From Staphylococcus sp. NRL 16/872 (lineage in GTDB: Bacteria; Bacillota; Bacilli; Staphylococcales; Staphylococcaceae), in contig NZ_CP119327.1 in NCBI RefSeq assembly GCF_022815905.2, positions 1,798,001 through 1,862,000 of the forward strand: 64,000 bases of DNA, written 5' to 3'. Position numbers and translations under genes: made by a program. The notes under the pieces were generated by a model. The model did not search any database. It was not told the DNA's origin and saw only the letters and a list, made by a program, of their open reading frames with translations. Each line of letters opens with the position of its first letter. Position 1 is the stretch's first letter. Shown here piece by piece: positions 28,995 through 37,223 of this stretch.

Positions 28995-29057
28995 CTATTC
29001 TGCTGTAATAACAGCCGACTTAGTGTTGACTGCTACATCAACATTTTGGGGATTAGC
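28995..29057 (-). other. possible +1-frame C-terminal extension of the capsid protein
   Basis: Twenty sense codons then TAG, open in the +1 frame, fill the gap between capsid and connector genes. They begin right after ACA CCC AGC TAA in the capsid. A P-site tRNA-Pro moving from CCC to CCA would enter this frame and add a tail ending VNTKSAVITAE. It has no start codon or ribosome site of its own. Confidence 0.5.
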
Positions 29058-30216
29058 TGGGTGTAGATGCTGTAGTAGCTTTTACGTTTGCAATACGGAA
29101 CGCACTATCTAAAGTACGTTGTTGATCGTACCAAGCAGTTAATACGAATAAGTATTCACCTTTTTTAACATCTTTATCAGTGTCATAAGTTGTGTTGTCA
29201 TAGTTGATACCGAAGTAGTTAAAGTCTCCAACGATAGGTTTAACTGCTGCGTCTGTAAATACTACTGGTTTACCAAATACTTTTTCTGCTGGTGTGTCGA
29301 AGAAGTTAGTAGTACCGTTTGATAATGTTTTAATAATACTAACGTAATCTGCATAACGCATATAGATTGACGCATTTTCTCTGAAATCTTCGTGTAAATC
29401 AGCTAATGCACCAATGATTGCTTGATACATATCAGCACCATCAACTTGTGTAACTGAACCATTGTAGAATGACATGTGTTCTAAACCACTCTTAGGTTTT
29501 TCTGCTAAAGCGTCTTTTCTTTCTTTCGCAGCTAAACCAGATTGTAATGCGTTTTCTACCCAATTAACTAACTCAACGTCTGAACCATGAATAACTGTGT
29601 CAGAAATTGCTGCGAATACTTTGAATTTGTTAGTTGTAAACTTAACTGTATCGCCTTTAATTTGTAATTCTTTAGCAGTTTCAACATCTGTGATGAAATC
29701 ATCATCATCTAATGTGTAAGAAACTCGTGGAATTTCTAGGCCTTTAATGTTTGTTAAACGTGCTTTTTCACGTAATTGGTTTTTAGCAAATGGCTCAGAA
29801 ACAATTTCTTTTGATAATGTTTTTGGTAAGAATTTGTCTCCACCAGACTCATTACCAGTAGGTAAAGCATGTAATAAACGTTGTGCTTCTACAGATGGTT
29901 TTTCAAATTCTGTAGGTAAGATAGCATGACGATAGAATTCAGCTTTAGCTTTAACTAATTTTTCATCATCATTTAAAGATTGGTAAGTTTCACCTTTATC
30001 TTTAACTTTTTCTTTCTCTTTTTCTTCGATATCTGAAACTTGGCGTTCAACGATTTCAAAACGTTGTTGTAATCCTGCTTTTTCAGTCTCTAATTGTTTG
30101 ATATCGTCCATGCTAGCGTTTGGATCAGTCGCTTTTTGGCTTAATTCTTCGTTTTTGTTCTTTAATTGTTGTCCAATCATTCCTAACGATTGCTTTAATT
30201 CATATAATGTTGGCAT
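29053..30216 (-). CDS. major capsid protein (HK97 fold)
   Basis: 387 residues. An N-terminal helical scaffold or delta domain (about 1-105, Lys/Glu/Gln rich) is followed by the HK97-type body starting near GNESGGDKFLPKTLS. It also shows AAISDTVIHGSDVELVNWVE and an FGKPVVFTDAAV strand. The delta domain is expected to be cut by the neighbouring ClpP-like protease. The stop lies next to a possible +1 shift site. Confidence 0.92.
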   Translation of the reverse strand: MPTLYELKQSLGMIGQQLKNKNEELSQKATDPNASMDDIKQLETEKAGLQQRFEIVERQVSDIEEKEKEKVKDKGETYQSLNDDEKLVKAKAEFYRHAILPTEFEKPSVEAQRLLHALPTGNESGGDKFLPKTLSKEIVSEPFAKNQLREKARLTNIKGLEIPRVSYTLDDDDFITDVETAKELQIKGDTVKFTTNKFKVFAAISDTVIHGSDVELVNWVENALQSGLAAKERKDALAEKPKSGLEHMSFYNGSVTQVDGADMYQAIIGALADLHEDFRENASIYMRYADYVSIIKTLSNGTTNFFDTPAEKVFGKPVVFTDAAVKPIVGDFNYFGINYDNTTYDTDKDVKKGEYLFVLTAWYDQQRTLDSAFRIANVKATTASTPS

Positions 30217-30229
30217 TATAGGTTTCCTC

Positions 30230-31003
30230 CTAAAAATTCATAGTTATTTTTAAATTTTCACATTCTCGTCTAATTTTTTCTCTTGCTTCTTTTTCTTCTT
30301 GTGACATTGCTTTTTTAGGTGTTTCAACCGAATCAGATGTATCTATATCATCAATTTTTGTAATTTTATCTACATCTTTTTCAACAACTTCAGGTACATT
30401 ATTAAATCGTTTGAATTGTTCTTCAGAAATACTTGCAGCCATCTCATTAGCTCCTATCACTTCATCAACAAAGCCCATTGATAATGCTTCGTCGGCTGTT
30501 AACCAAGTTTCAACATCTAACAATTGCTTTAGTTCTTCTTGTGTAAGTGAAGTCGCTTTATCTAAATAAGCTGTATTACTTACACTGTCTGTTTTATCGA
30601 GTAAATCGGCTGTTTTACGCAATTCTTCGGTGTTACCAACGGTCATAACCCATGAATTATGAATCATAAGAAAGCTATTTTTGTGCATAAAAATAGTGTC
30701 ACCGCTCATTGCGATAACACTTGCGATAGATGCTGCTAATGCATCAATGTAAATATTTATTTTTGCGCTATGCATTTTTAACATGTTGTAAATAGCGTGA
30801 CCTTCAAAAACACTTCCACCTGATGAGTTGATATGCACATCAATTTCGTTAACATCACCCAATTCATCAAGTTGGTTTTTAAAATCTGTAGCCGTTACGT
30901 CTGTTTCAAACCATTTATCACTGACGATATCGCCATAAATGTAAATCTCGCCTTTACTCTGTGACTTCCTTTTCATTTGGAAGTACTTCGGTTTCATTGG
31001 CAT
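30230..31003 (-). CDS. ClpP-like prohead protease
   Basis: 257 residues from the ATG at 31003, which follows AAAGGTGG (a GTG at 31015 gives four extra residues). Serine-protease fold of ClpP: NSSGGSVFEG oxyanion loop, ALAASIASVIAM nucleophile serine, FLMIHNSW histidine. It trims capsid protein during prohead maturation. The start lies 50 bases inside the portal gene. Confidence 0.9.
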   Translation of the reverse strand: MPMKPKYFQMKRKSQSKGEIYIYGDIVSDKWFETDVTATDFKNQLDELGDVNEIDVHINSSGGSVFEGHAIYNMLKMHSAKINIYIDALAASIASVIAMSGDTIFMHKNSFLMIHNSWVMTVGNTEELRKTADLLDKTDSVSNTAYLDKATSLTQEELKQLLDVETWLTADEALSMGFVDEVIGANEMAASISEEQFKRFNNVPEVVEKDVDKITKIDDIDTSDSVETPKKAMSQEEKEAREKIRRECENLKITMNF

Positions 31004-32225
31004 CTTTATCACCACCTTTCAATGATTTTCTTTGTTCTAATGGTGTGTCAATTGGATATAAGTCACCACTAATTAATGGTTTGTCGCCACCTTCAACTGG
31101 TGGAAGGTCTTCCCACTCACGAATATCATTGATTGTGTAATAACCACTACGTACTGCTTTAAAGTAGACTTCTGCTTGAGTAGCACTGTCTGCTCTAAGA
31201 TATGATTTCACATTAAATTTAAAGTAACGATTCTTTTGTCTGTCTAATTTTGTTAAAAGTTTTCTATTAAATTCCTCTTCATACTGTTTAATGATAGGTA
31301 ATAGAGTATGTTGAAGGTAATATCTATTCAATTCTTCATTCTTAGCAAAATTAGCGCTAGACTTTGCATTTAAAAACATGGATGGTATTTGAAATACGTT
31401 AGCCACACGTTCACGAGTTAAGTTTTCACTTGCGACTATATCTTCTGATACATACTTTTTAGGCAAAGGTTCAATTTCAACACCAGGTTCTTGAAAAAGA
31501 ATACCGCCATTATCGTTGTAAAACTCTTTAAAATTATTAATAACTGCATTTCTTTTCTCGGGAGATACGTTTGATCCATACTTCAATACAAATGAATCAG
31601 GCTTTTCCATTTCAGATAAATTAAAGTTACGTACTGCATTATCAAAATCAGTAGTGTTCTTTAATACATCAATCGGGCTAATACCTTGCACCATGTTAGA
31701 ACCTACAATGTGTTTGAAATGCAACATATCCATGTTATGTACCACTAATTTTTTACCAGTTGCACCATTAACCATGTAATAAAGCTCACGTGAGTTATTT
31801 TCTATAGCTAATTCAACAACATCCGGATTCAAAAGAAATAATTTTTCCGGTTGATGGTAAATATCTCGTTCAATCAAAACATAGGCGTTACCTTTTTCAT
31901 TTCTGGTAGTTTCAATTTGATTGATGAAATCAAAACTACTTAATGAATTGTTAGGTGTTACTGTTAACAAATCTGATACATCAGTGTTAATCACTTTATA
32001 ATCTTCATACATTTTTATTGGTAAACTAGCTATTGAATTAGATAACTTAGTTACTGCAGAAAATATGGTCTCGTTCGTTTCTAATGTGTTATTTATGATG
32101 CCCCAGAACGATTTGTTACGCCATGGACTGAAGTCATACATTTTATGTGCCGTTTGATCTACCCAGTTGTCTATCAATTTTTGTTTGATACGTGTTACTA
32201 AACCCTCTTTTGCGATTGCTCTCAC
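30954..32225 (-). CDS. phage portal protein (HK97 family)
   Basis: 423 residues. Family features: ETIFSAVTKLSNSIASLPIK near the N-terminus, the GNAYVLIERD strand, HFKHIVGSNMVQGISPIDV and RVANVFQIPSMFLN. It forms the dodecameric DNA gate of the head. Its 3' end overlaps the protease gene in another frame. Confidence 0.92.
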   Translation of the reverse strand: MRAIAKEGLVTRIKQKLIDNWVDQTAHKMYDFSPWRNKSFWGIINNTLETNETIFSAVTKLSNSIASLPIKMYEDYKVINTDVSDLLTVTPNNSLSSFDFINQIETTRNEKGNAYVLIERDIYHQPEKLFLLNPDVVELAIENNSRELYYMVNGATGKKLVVHNMDMLHFKHIVGSNMVQGISPIDVLKNTTDFDNAVRNFNLSEMEKPDSFVLKYGSNVSPEKRNAVINNFKEFYNDNGGILFQEPGVEIEPLPKKYVSEDIVASENLTRERVANVFQIPSMFLNAKSSANFAKNEELNRYYLQHTLLPIIKQYEEEFNRKLLTKLDRQKNRYFKFNVKSYLRADSATQAEVYFKAVRSGYYTINDIREWEDLPPVEGGDKPLISGDLYPIDTPLEQRKSLKGGDKDANETEVLPNEKEVTE

Positions 32226-32229
32226 CTCC

Positions 32230-33921
32230 TTAGCGCATTAAGTCTTTAACGCTAATAAATTCGATATTACCTTCACCACTTTCAGAAACAACTTTATTCA
32301 TAATATCTGTATAAGTATTCAAGAAAGCTGCAAAACCATCGATTTTACGATATCTACTTTGTTTAGAAGGTAGCCAATTTCCATTTCTATCCAGTTTTAA
32401 TTGAACATTGTTGATATACCATTTCATAAGTGGATTATTGTTGAATATAACTTTTCCATCTAAAAACATTTCCTTTAAATCTTTTAAAGCAGGACTTAAA
32501 GTCAAAGCACCTTGTCGTGTTTCTTCTGTTTCAAACCCGTAATTTTTCAACTCTTGATTTAATTTGAAAGCATTTGCTCTGTCATAGGTTATCTTTTCAA
32601 CTGGATAATGCTCATTCATTTTAATAATCCAATCGTAAACATCTTGATACTCAATGTATGGTGTATCTTGAATGGTTAAGAAACCTTCTTCTTCCCATTC
32701 TCTATAAGGTATCTTCTCGTTCGAGTATTCAACCTTATGTTTCGGAATCCATGAATGAGATAAAACGGCAACTTTACCATTATCTAGTGCGAAAGTAGCA
32801 CAAGCAGAAGTGAAGTCCTCTGTTTCTGATAAGTCATACCCAATCGTACATGGCAACCCTTCTAATTGATCTAATGCAATAACTTCGTTGTTCTTTTGCA
32901 ACGTTTGATAGTCAATAAAGCTCATTTCATCGTTGTTGGCAAAAATATTAAAACGCTTTGTGATGAAGTCGCCACGTTCGGCGGGTATACGTTTAGCCTT
33001 TTCCCATTCTTCTTTCATCTCTTCAATGTCTATAGAAACACCCATATTAGGATTAGCTTTTATCCAATTAGATGAATCATTCATATCATCGTCATCATCA
33101 AGAGACGCCAAAAAGTAAAATGTACGTTCATCTGCTATAACACCATCAAGCGTATCTCTGCCCGCTTCAACCATATCAACAAGTGGTCCATCTAATTGAT
33201 AACCAGCTGTTGTTATGTAAATGAGTAATGGTTGTAATCGCGCTGCTCTTGAGTTTTTAATGACTGATATCAATTTATAGTCTTTAAATTCATGTATTTC
33301 ATCAAATATTCCCATGTGTGTGTTCAAACCATCTAATTTATCACTATCAGAGGCTTGTGGCATGATTTTCGATATTGTTGCATCGTAATGAATTTCGTCT
33401 CTTAACGGTCTGAAATTCTTACTTAATTTAGGACTAGCTTTAATCATGGCTTTTGATTCATCAAAAAGAATCCTTGCTTGTTTCATTACATTTGCTAATA
33501 GATGTATTTCTGCGCCATTTTCACCATCTTGTGAAACGCCATAGTTTGCAACACCCGAAATAGTGGTCGTTTTACCATTCTTACGTCCCATGAAAATAAG
33601 CGCTTCTCTAAAACGTCTTAATCGCGTTTCTTTATGCACCCAACCAAATAAACTACCGATGACAAAATGTTGCCAAGGTTGTAATACTAATTGTCGTTTA
33701 GATCCTTTTGATGGTTTACAAAACTTCTCTATAAAACGAATAGGTCTATGTGCTAATTCTTCATCAAAAACCCATTTACCACCGTTTTCTAAGTAACGTA
33801 AATGACGCTCACACTCTTTTATTACATATTTACTAGCAATAATCTTACCTTCGACTACTTGTTGCGCATACCAAGTTGTTAATAGCTTAGGTGATGGTTC
33901 GTTGAGTATCTTAATAGTCAC
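32230..33921 (-). CDS. terminase large subunit
   Basis: 563 residues from GTG 33921, which overlaps the small-subunit stop by 11 bases. An ATG at 33945 is also in frame. The ATPase domain shows Walker A GRKNGKT and Walker B GIFDEIHEF. The nuclease domain includes GYDLSETEDFTSA and ITYDRANAF. It cuts and pumps phage DNA into proheads. Confidence 0.92.
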   Translation of the reverse strand: MTIKILNEPSPKLLTTWYAQQVVEGKIIASKYVIKECERHLRYLENGGKWVFDEELAHRPIRFIEKFCKPSKGSKRQLVLQPWQHFVIGSLFGWVHKETRLRRFREALIFMGRKNGKTTTISGVANYGVSQDGENGAEIHLLANVMKQARILFDESKAMIKASPKLSKNFRPLRDEIHYDATISKIMPQASDSDKLDGLNTHMGIFDEIHEFKDYKLISVIKNSRAARLQPLLIYITTAGYQLDGPLVDMVEAGRDTLDGVIADERTFYFLASLDDDDDMNDSSNWIKANPNMGVSIDIEEMKEEWEKAKRIPAERGDFITKRFNIFANNDEMSFIDYQTLQKNNEVIALDQLEGLPCTIGYDLSETEDFTSACATFALDNGKVAVLSHSWIPKHKVEYSNEKIPYREWEEEGFLTIQDTPYIEYQDVYDWIIKMNEHYPVEKITYDRANAFKLNQELKNYGFETEETRQGALTLSPALKDLKEMFLDGKVIFNNNPLMKWYINNVQLKLDRNGNWLPSKQSRYRKIDGFAAFLNTYTDIMNKVVSESGEGNIEFISVKDLMR

Positions 33922-34216
33922 CGAAACCACTTTCTTCCTGCACAATATTTTTACGTTGTGCGGCAGTTAAACCTAATGATTTAAGCAAGTTATTTAAGGT
34001 TTGTACCGTCTTTGTTAGCTCAATACTTAGTGGATTCTTAACAATATTGCTTGCTCCAGCTTTATTTGTGTGTTCCATCATCAAATCACTATGTTTTAAC
34101 TCATCTCTTAATCTGCAATAAAATTCGTAAGTTTCAATATATAAGTTTATAAGTATATCGTCTGATTCTTGATAGTTATCGATATAGCTCATCAACTGTT
34201 CTTTTTTCAGATTCAT
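33911..34216 (-). CDS. terminase small subunit, P27 family
   Basis: 101 residues from ATG 34216, which has AAGGGGGGG upstream; an ATG six codons earlier lacks such a site. The helical sequence ending LKSLGLTAAQRKNIVQEE matches the P27 small terminase. It recognises the packaging site and recruits the large subunit. Confidence 0.85.
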   Translation of the reverse strand: MNLKKEQLMSYIDNYQESDDILINLYIETYEFYCRLRDELKHSDLMMEHTNKAGASNIVKNPLSIELTKTVQTLNNLLKSLGLTAAQRKNIVQEESGFGDY

Positions 34217-34341
34217 GATGACCCCCCCTTTCATAAAAATTTTATCCGCGTTGCAAACGAAGATCCCCTGTCGGTTCCAGGCAAAAATATTTTTTGACCA
34301 CTTGAGCAGGGGGTATAAAAAATAATTAAGTATTTTTTTAT
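34217..34341. other. candidate cos region
   Basis: Gene-free stretch between HNH and terS, where the cos site lies in many HNH-encoding staphylococcal phages. It has GC-rich patches (ATCCCCTGTCGG, GAGCAGGGGG) within AT-rich sequence. The exact nick site cannot be read. Confidence 0.4.
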
Positions 34342-34656
34342 TTAAATTTTAGCAACTCGAATAATTTTTATATTATTTCTGTCTTGGTCATTAGCATGAA
34401 TTTTATTGTGGCAACTATGACAAACTGAAAGTAAGTTATCGAGATTCAAAGCTTTATCAAAATCATCATCAACATAAACGATATGATGGACGATTGTAGC
34501 ATCTGTGATATTCCCATTAAGTAAACACATTTGGCATAGGTTATTGTCTCTATCTAGTGCCATCTGTCGAAGCTTCTTCCATGCTCTTGAATGATAGAAC
34601 CAATCATACTCATAAGACTTACGACCATGTTTATGTGTGTTGTCATGTCTTGTCAT
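34342..34656 (-). CDS. HNH endonuclease (packaging)
   Basis: 104 residues. CQMC and CHSC zinc pairs bracket the HNH core IVHHIVYVDDD ... NLDNLLSVCHSCHNKIH. In cos-type staphylococcal phages such HNH proteins are needed with the terminase for DNA cleavage. It directly precedes the terminase genes. Confidence 0.9.
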   Translation of the reverse strand: MTRHDNTHKHGRKSYEYDWFYHSRAWKKLRQMALDRDNNLCQMCLLNGNITDATIVHHIVYVDDDFDKALNLDNLLSVCHSCHNKIHANDQDRNNIKIIRVAKI

Positions 34657-34685
34657 TGATCACACCTCATTGATTGCATAATAAA

Positions 34686-34712
34686 AGACACACCACTGAG
34701 TGATGTGCCTGT
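34686..34712 (-). terminator. hairpin after the late regulator gene
   Basis: Leftward CACATCAC pairs with GTGGTGTG (one G-U), followed by TCTTTTATTAT. It separates early/regulatory transcription from the packaging genes. Confidence 0.6.
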
Positions 34713-34780
34713 GTATTCGTATCGTATATCTATATTATAAAACTAATTGTATATTGATTGCACATTCCCTTCGATGTCTT

Positions 34781-35215
34781 CTATCTCTTCGATGTCTTCT
34801 CATTATCGTAGTGTCCTTGCTGTGCATCCATGTATACATTGACTATCTCATTAATGCATGCATAGAACTTAGAGTCACTATTAATCTCCATTAAATCTTT
34901 AATAGTCTTATGCTGCATATTAAGCTTAAGCATTTGAAGTATGTGGAAGTTCTTCTCATCTGTAATGTACTCTTCATACCTATCTATAAACTCTATCTTA
35001 TTAAGTAGCTTAAGGTTGCGTCTATACTCTCTATTCCTATTCAGTACCTTAACTAATACCTTATCACCCGTACCGCTTTTGGCTTTAGGCATTACTGCTT
35101 CAATTCCATACTGTGCTATTGAAGTGCTATCTGCATCATATACCTGTGACTCTATGATATTACGCATCCACTTATAATCATTGATCATCTTCTTAACTTC
35201 ACTACGTGTATACAA
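34781..35215 (-). CDS. putative late-gene transcriptional regulator
   Basis: 144 residues, basic and helical. Position between replication genes and HNH/terminase is that of RinA/ArpU-type late activators, and the order of helices (EVKKMINDYKWMRNI ... FIDRYEEYI) resembles them. I did not find a motif specific enough to name the family. The 3' end contains a short direct repeat, CTTCGATGTCTTCT. Confidence 0.5.
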   Translation of the reverse strand: MYTRSEVKKMINDYKWMRNIIESQVYDADSTSIAQYGIEAVMPKAKSGTGDKVLVKVLNRNREYRRNLKLLNKIEFIDRYEEYITDEKNFHILQMLKLNMQHKTIKDLMEINSDSKFYACINEIVNVYMDAQQGHYDNEKTSKR

Positions 35216-35228
35216 ATGATTACCTCCA

Positions 35229-36596
35229 TTACTTATACTTATCTATTCTTGCTTTAATAGCTTTCATTAATTCATCCTGTGTTAGTTCTTTATTCTGTAG
35301 TGCTTGATACACTCTTTGGTCTATTGTGTTCTCTGTCATAATATGATGAATGATTGTAGTATGTTCTTGTCCTTGTCTATACAATCTAGCATTGGCTTGT
35401 TGATATAGCTCTAATGACCATGTTAAGCCGAACCATACAATGATGTGACCACCTTGTTGTAGGTTAAGTCCATGTCCTGCACTTGCTGGATGTGCTAACA
35501 GTATCTTAGCTTTACCACTGTTCCATTTATCTTTATAGTCACTATCATCTAAAGTGATTACATCATCAAAGCGTTCCAGTATTCTATCCTTATCATGTCT
35601 AAAGCTATAGAATAAAAGGATTGGTTGCCCTTGTGATTCTTCGATTATCTCTTCTAACTTATCTAGCTTTCTATCATGAATGTGTCTCACTTCTTCATCA
35701 TCTGTATAAACTGCTCCATTCGATAACTGCAGTAACTTCTGACTAAGTGACGCACCACTTTGTGCTACAACCGTTCCATCTGTCTCATCTTCTAAGATGT
35801 AATACTTCTCAAGCTCGTCATATAACTTACGTTCTTTATTAGATAAAGTAACAACTTGTTTCGTATCTATGCGTTCAGGCATATCTAAGTAATCACTAGC
35901 TTTCATACTTAAAGCTATATCTTCAATCTGTTTATAGATTAAATCTTCTGAGCCCTCTCTTAGTTCCCAGTTATACACATGATCACTTACTTGATGTGTA
36001 GCTCTGAAGTATCGTTCACGATATCGACTAAATGCCGTTTCTAGTCGTTCGCCTCTATCGATTAAATAAACTTGCGCCCATAAATCTAGTAGACTGTTTG
36101 GACTTGGCGTTCCAGTTAACCCAACAAATCTTTTCACTAAAGGTAGTTTCTTCTTTATGGCTTTAAACCTTTGGCTTGATGGATTCTTAAATGTTGATAG
36201 CTCATCTATCACAACCATATCGAATGGCCATTCTTTCTTATATTGCTCACATAACCATTTCGTATTTTCTTTATTGGTAATATAGATGTCTGCATCTTGC
36301 CTAAGTGCCGCTATTCTTTGCTTAGGTGTTCCAAGTATTTTAGATACACGCAAATGTTTTAAATGTTCCCACTTATCAATTTCATCTGCCCATGTATCTT
36401 TAGCAACATTCAAAGGTGCTATGACTAACATCTTTTCAGTATCAAGTAATTGTAATTCACTAAATGCCGTTAAGGTTGATACTGTCTTACCTAGGCCCAT
36501 ATCCAAGAAAAGACCATACTTTTCATTCTCAATCACTTTATCGATTGCATGCTTTTGATAGCTATGTGGTTGAAAGGTAATTGCCAATTTAGTCAC
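35229..36596 (-). CDS. SNF2-type phage helicase
   Basis: 455 residues. Motif I GLFLDMGLGKTVST, motif II VIDELSTFK, motif III GLTGTPSPN, and C-terminal LLAHPASAGHGLNLQ and QANARLYRQGQ. These are SNF2/SF2 helicase motifs found in many phage replication modules. Likely role is DNA remodelling in replication or recombination. It overlaps the VRR-NUC gene by eight bases. Confidence 0.92.
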   Translation of the reverse strand: MTKLAITFQPHSYQKHAIDKVIENEKYGLFLDMGLGKTVSTLTAFSELQLLDTEKMLVIAPLNVAKDTWADEIDKWEHLKHLRVSKILGTPKQRIAALRQDADIYITNKENTKWLCEQYKKEWPFDMVVIDELSTFKNPSSQRFKAIKKKLPLVKRFVGLTGTPSPNSLLDLWAQVYLIDRGERLETAFSRYRERYFRATHQVSDHVYNWELREGSEDLIYKQIEDIALSMKASDYLDMPERIDTKQVVTLSNKERKLYDELEKYYILEDETDGTVVAQSGASLSQKLLQLSNGAVYTDDEEVRHIHDRKLDKLEEIIEESQGQPILLFYSFRHDKDRILERFDDVITLDDSDYKDKWNSGKAKILLAHPASAGHGLNLQQGGHIIVWFGLTWSLELYQQANARLYRQGQEHTTIIHHIMTENTIDQRVYQALQNKELTQDELMKAIKARIDKYK

Positions 36597-36867
36597 CTAC
36601 CTTTTTAATAAATTCATTCACTTGTTCTTTAGTCCATAGCGTGAAAACTTGATGGTTTCTTTTTTTTAATTGCTTATGCATGTATTGCTGCAATGGATCA
36701 ACTCGTCCATTCGGTTGTTTCATTTCAACGTAATACGTTTTGCCTTTAGGCATAATGACTATCCTATCAGGCACACCTCTTGTTCCAGGCGACACCCACT
36801 TAAGACATAAGCCATTTAACTTTTTAACTTCTCTGACTAAATAGCTTTCGATTTTCGATTCTCTCAT
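36589..36867 (-). CDS. VRR-NUC domain nuclease
   Basis: 92 residues. The compact PD-(D/E)XK fold shows GTRGVPDRIVIMP, then YYVEMKQPNGR and QQYMHKQLKKRNH. Stand-alone VRR-NUC proteins are structure-specific nucleases found beside SNF2 helicases in phages. Confidence 0.9.
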   Translation of the reverse strand: MRESKIESYLVREVKKLNGLCLKWVSPGTRGVPDRIVIMPKGKTYYVEMKQPNGRVDPLQQYMHKQLKKRNHQVFTLWTKEQVNEFIKKVGD

Positions 36868-36903
36868 TTTCTCACCTGCATAATGAATACATAATTTATA
36901 TAT

Positions 36904-37194
36904 GCGTCCCTAACGTGCCTTTATTTTTTAGTTTTCTATACTATTATGCTATTAGGGACGTACATTACTATTACTTACTCCCTATCATTAAATATTAATC
37001 TATTATAGAAATTAAAAGGGACGCAAGGGACGATAGCACTCTAACCCTTGATACAACTGAATTTAAGCCGTGCCTTTAACCGTGCCTTTATTAAAATGTT
37101 AAAAGGGACGCAAGGGACGCTCACTTGAAAAACAGGCAATTTACCGTCCCTTTACTAATTTTAAAAGGCACGGTAAATTCAAGATAAAGGGACG
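36904..37194. repeat. clustered GGGACG/GGCACG repeats, candidate replication origin
   Basis: In the 356-base gene-free gap 36868-37223. AAAAGGGACGCAAGGGACG occurs exactly at 37014-37032 and 37101-37119. Further AGGGACG, CCGTCCCTTTA, CCGTGCCTTTA and AAGGCACGGTAAA units lie on both strands. It adjoins the primase/helicase gene and is AT-rich between units. Initiator binding is inferred. Confidence 0.55.
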
Positions 37195-37223
37195 CTTATT
37201 ATTGAATATTTATACATTTTAAA

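Noticed and set aside
36904..37194. CRISPR array
   Set aside because: The repeat units are 6-19 bases, on both strands and irregularly spaced, and no cas gene is present.
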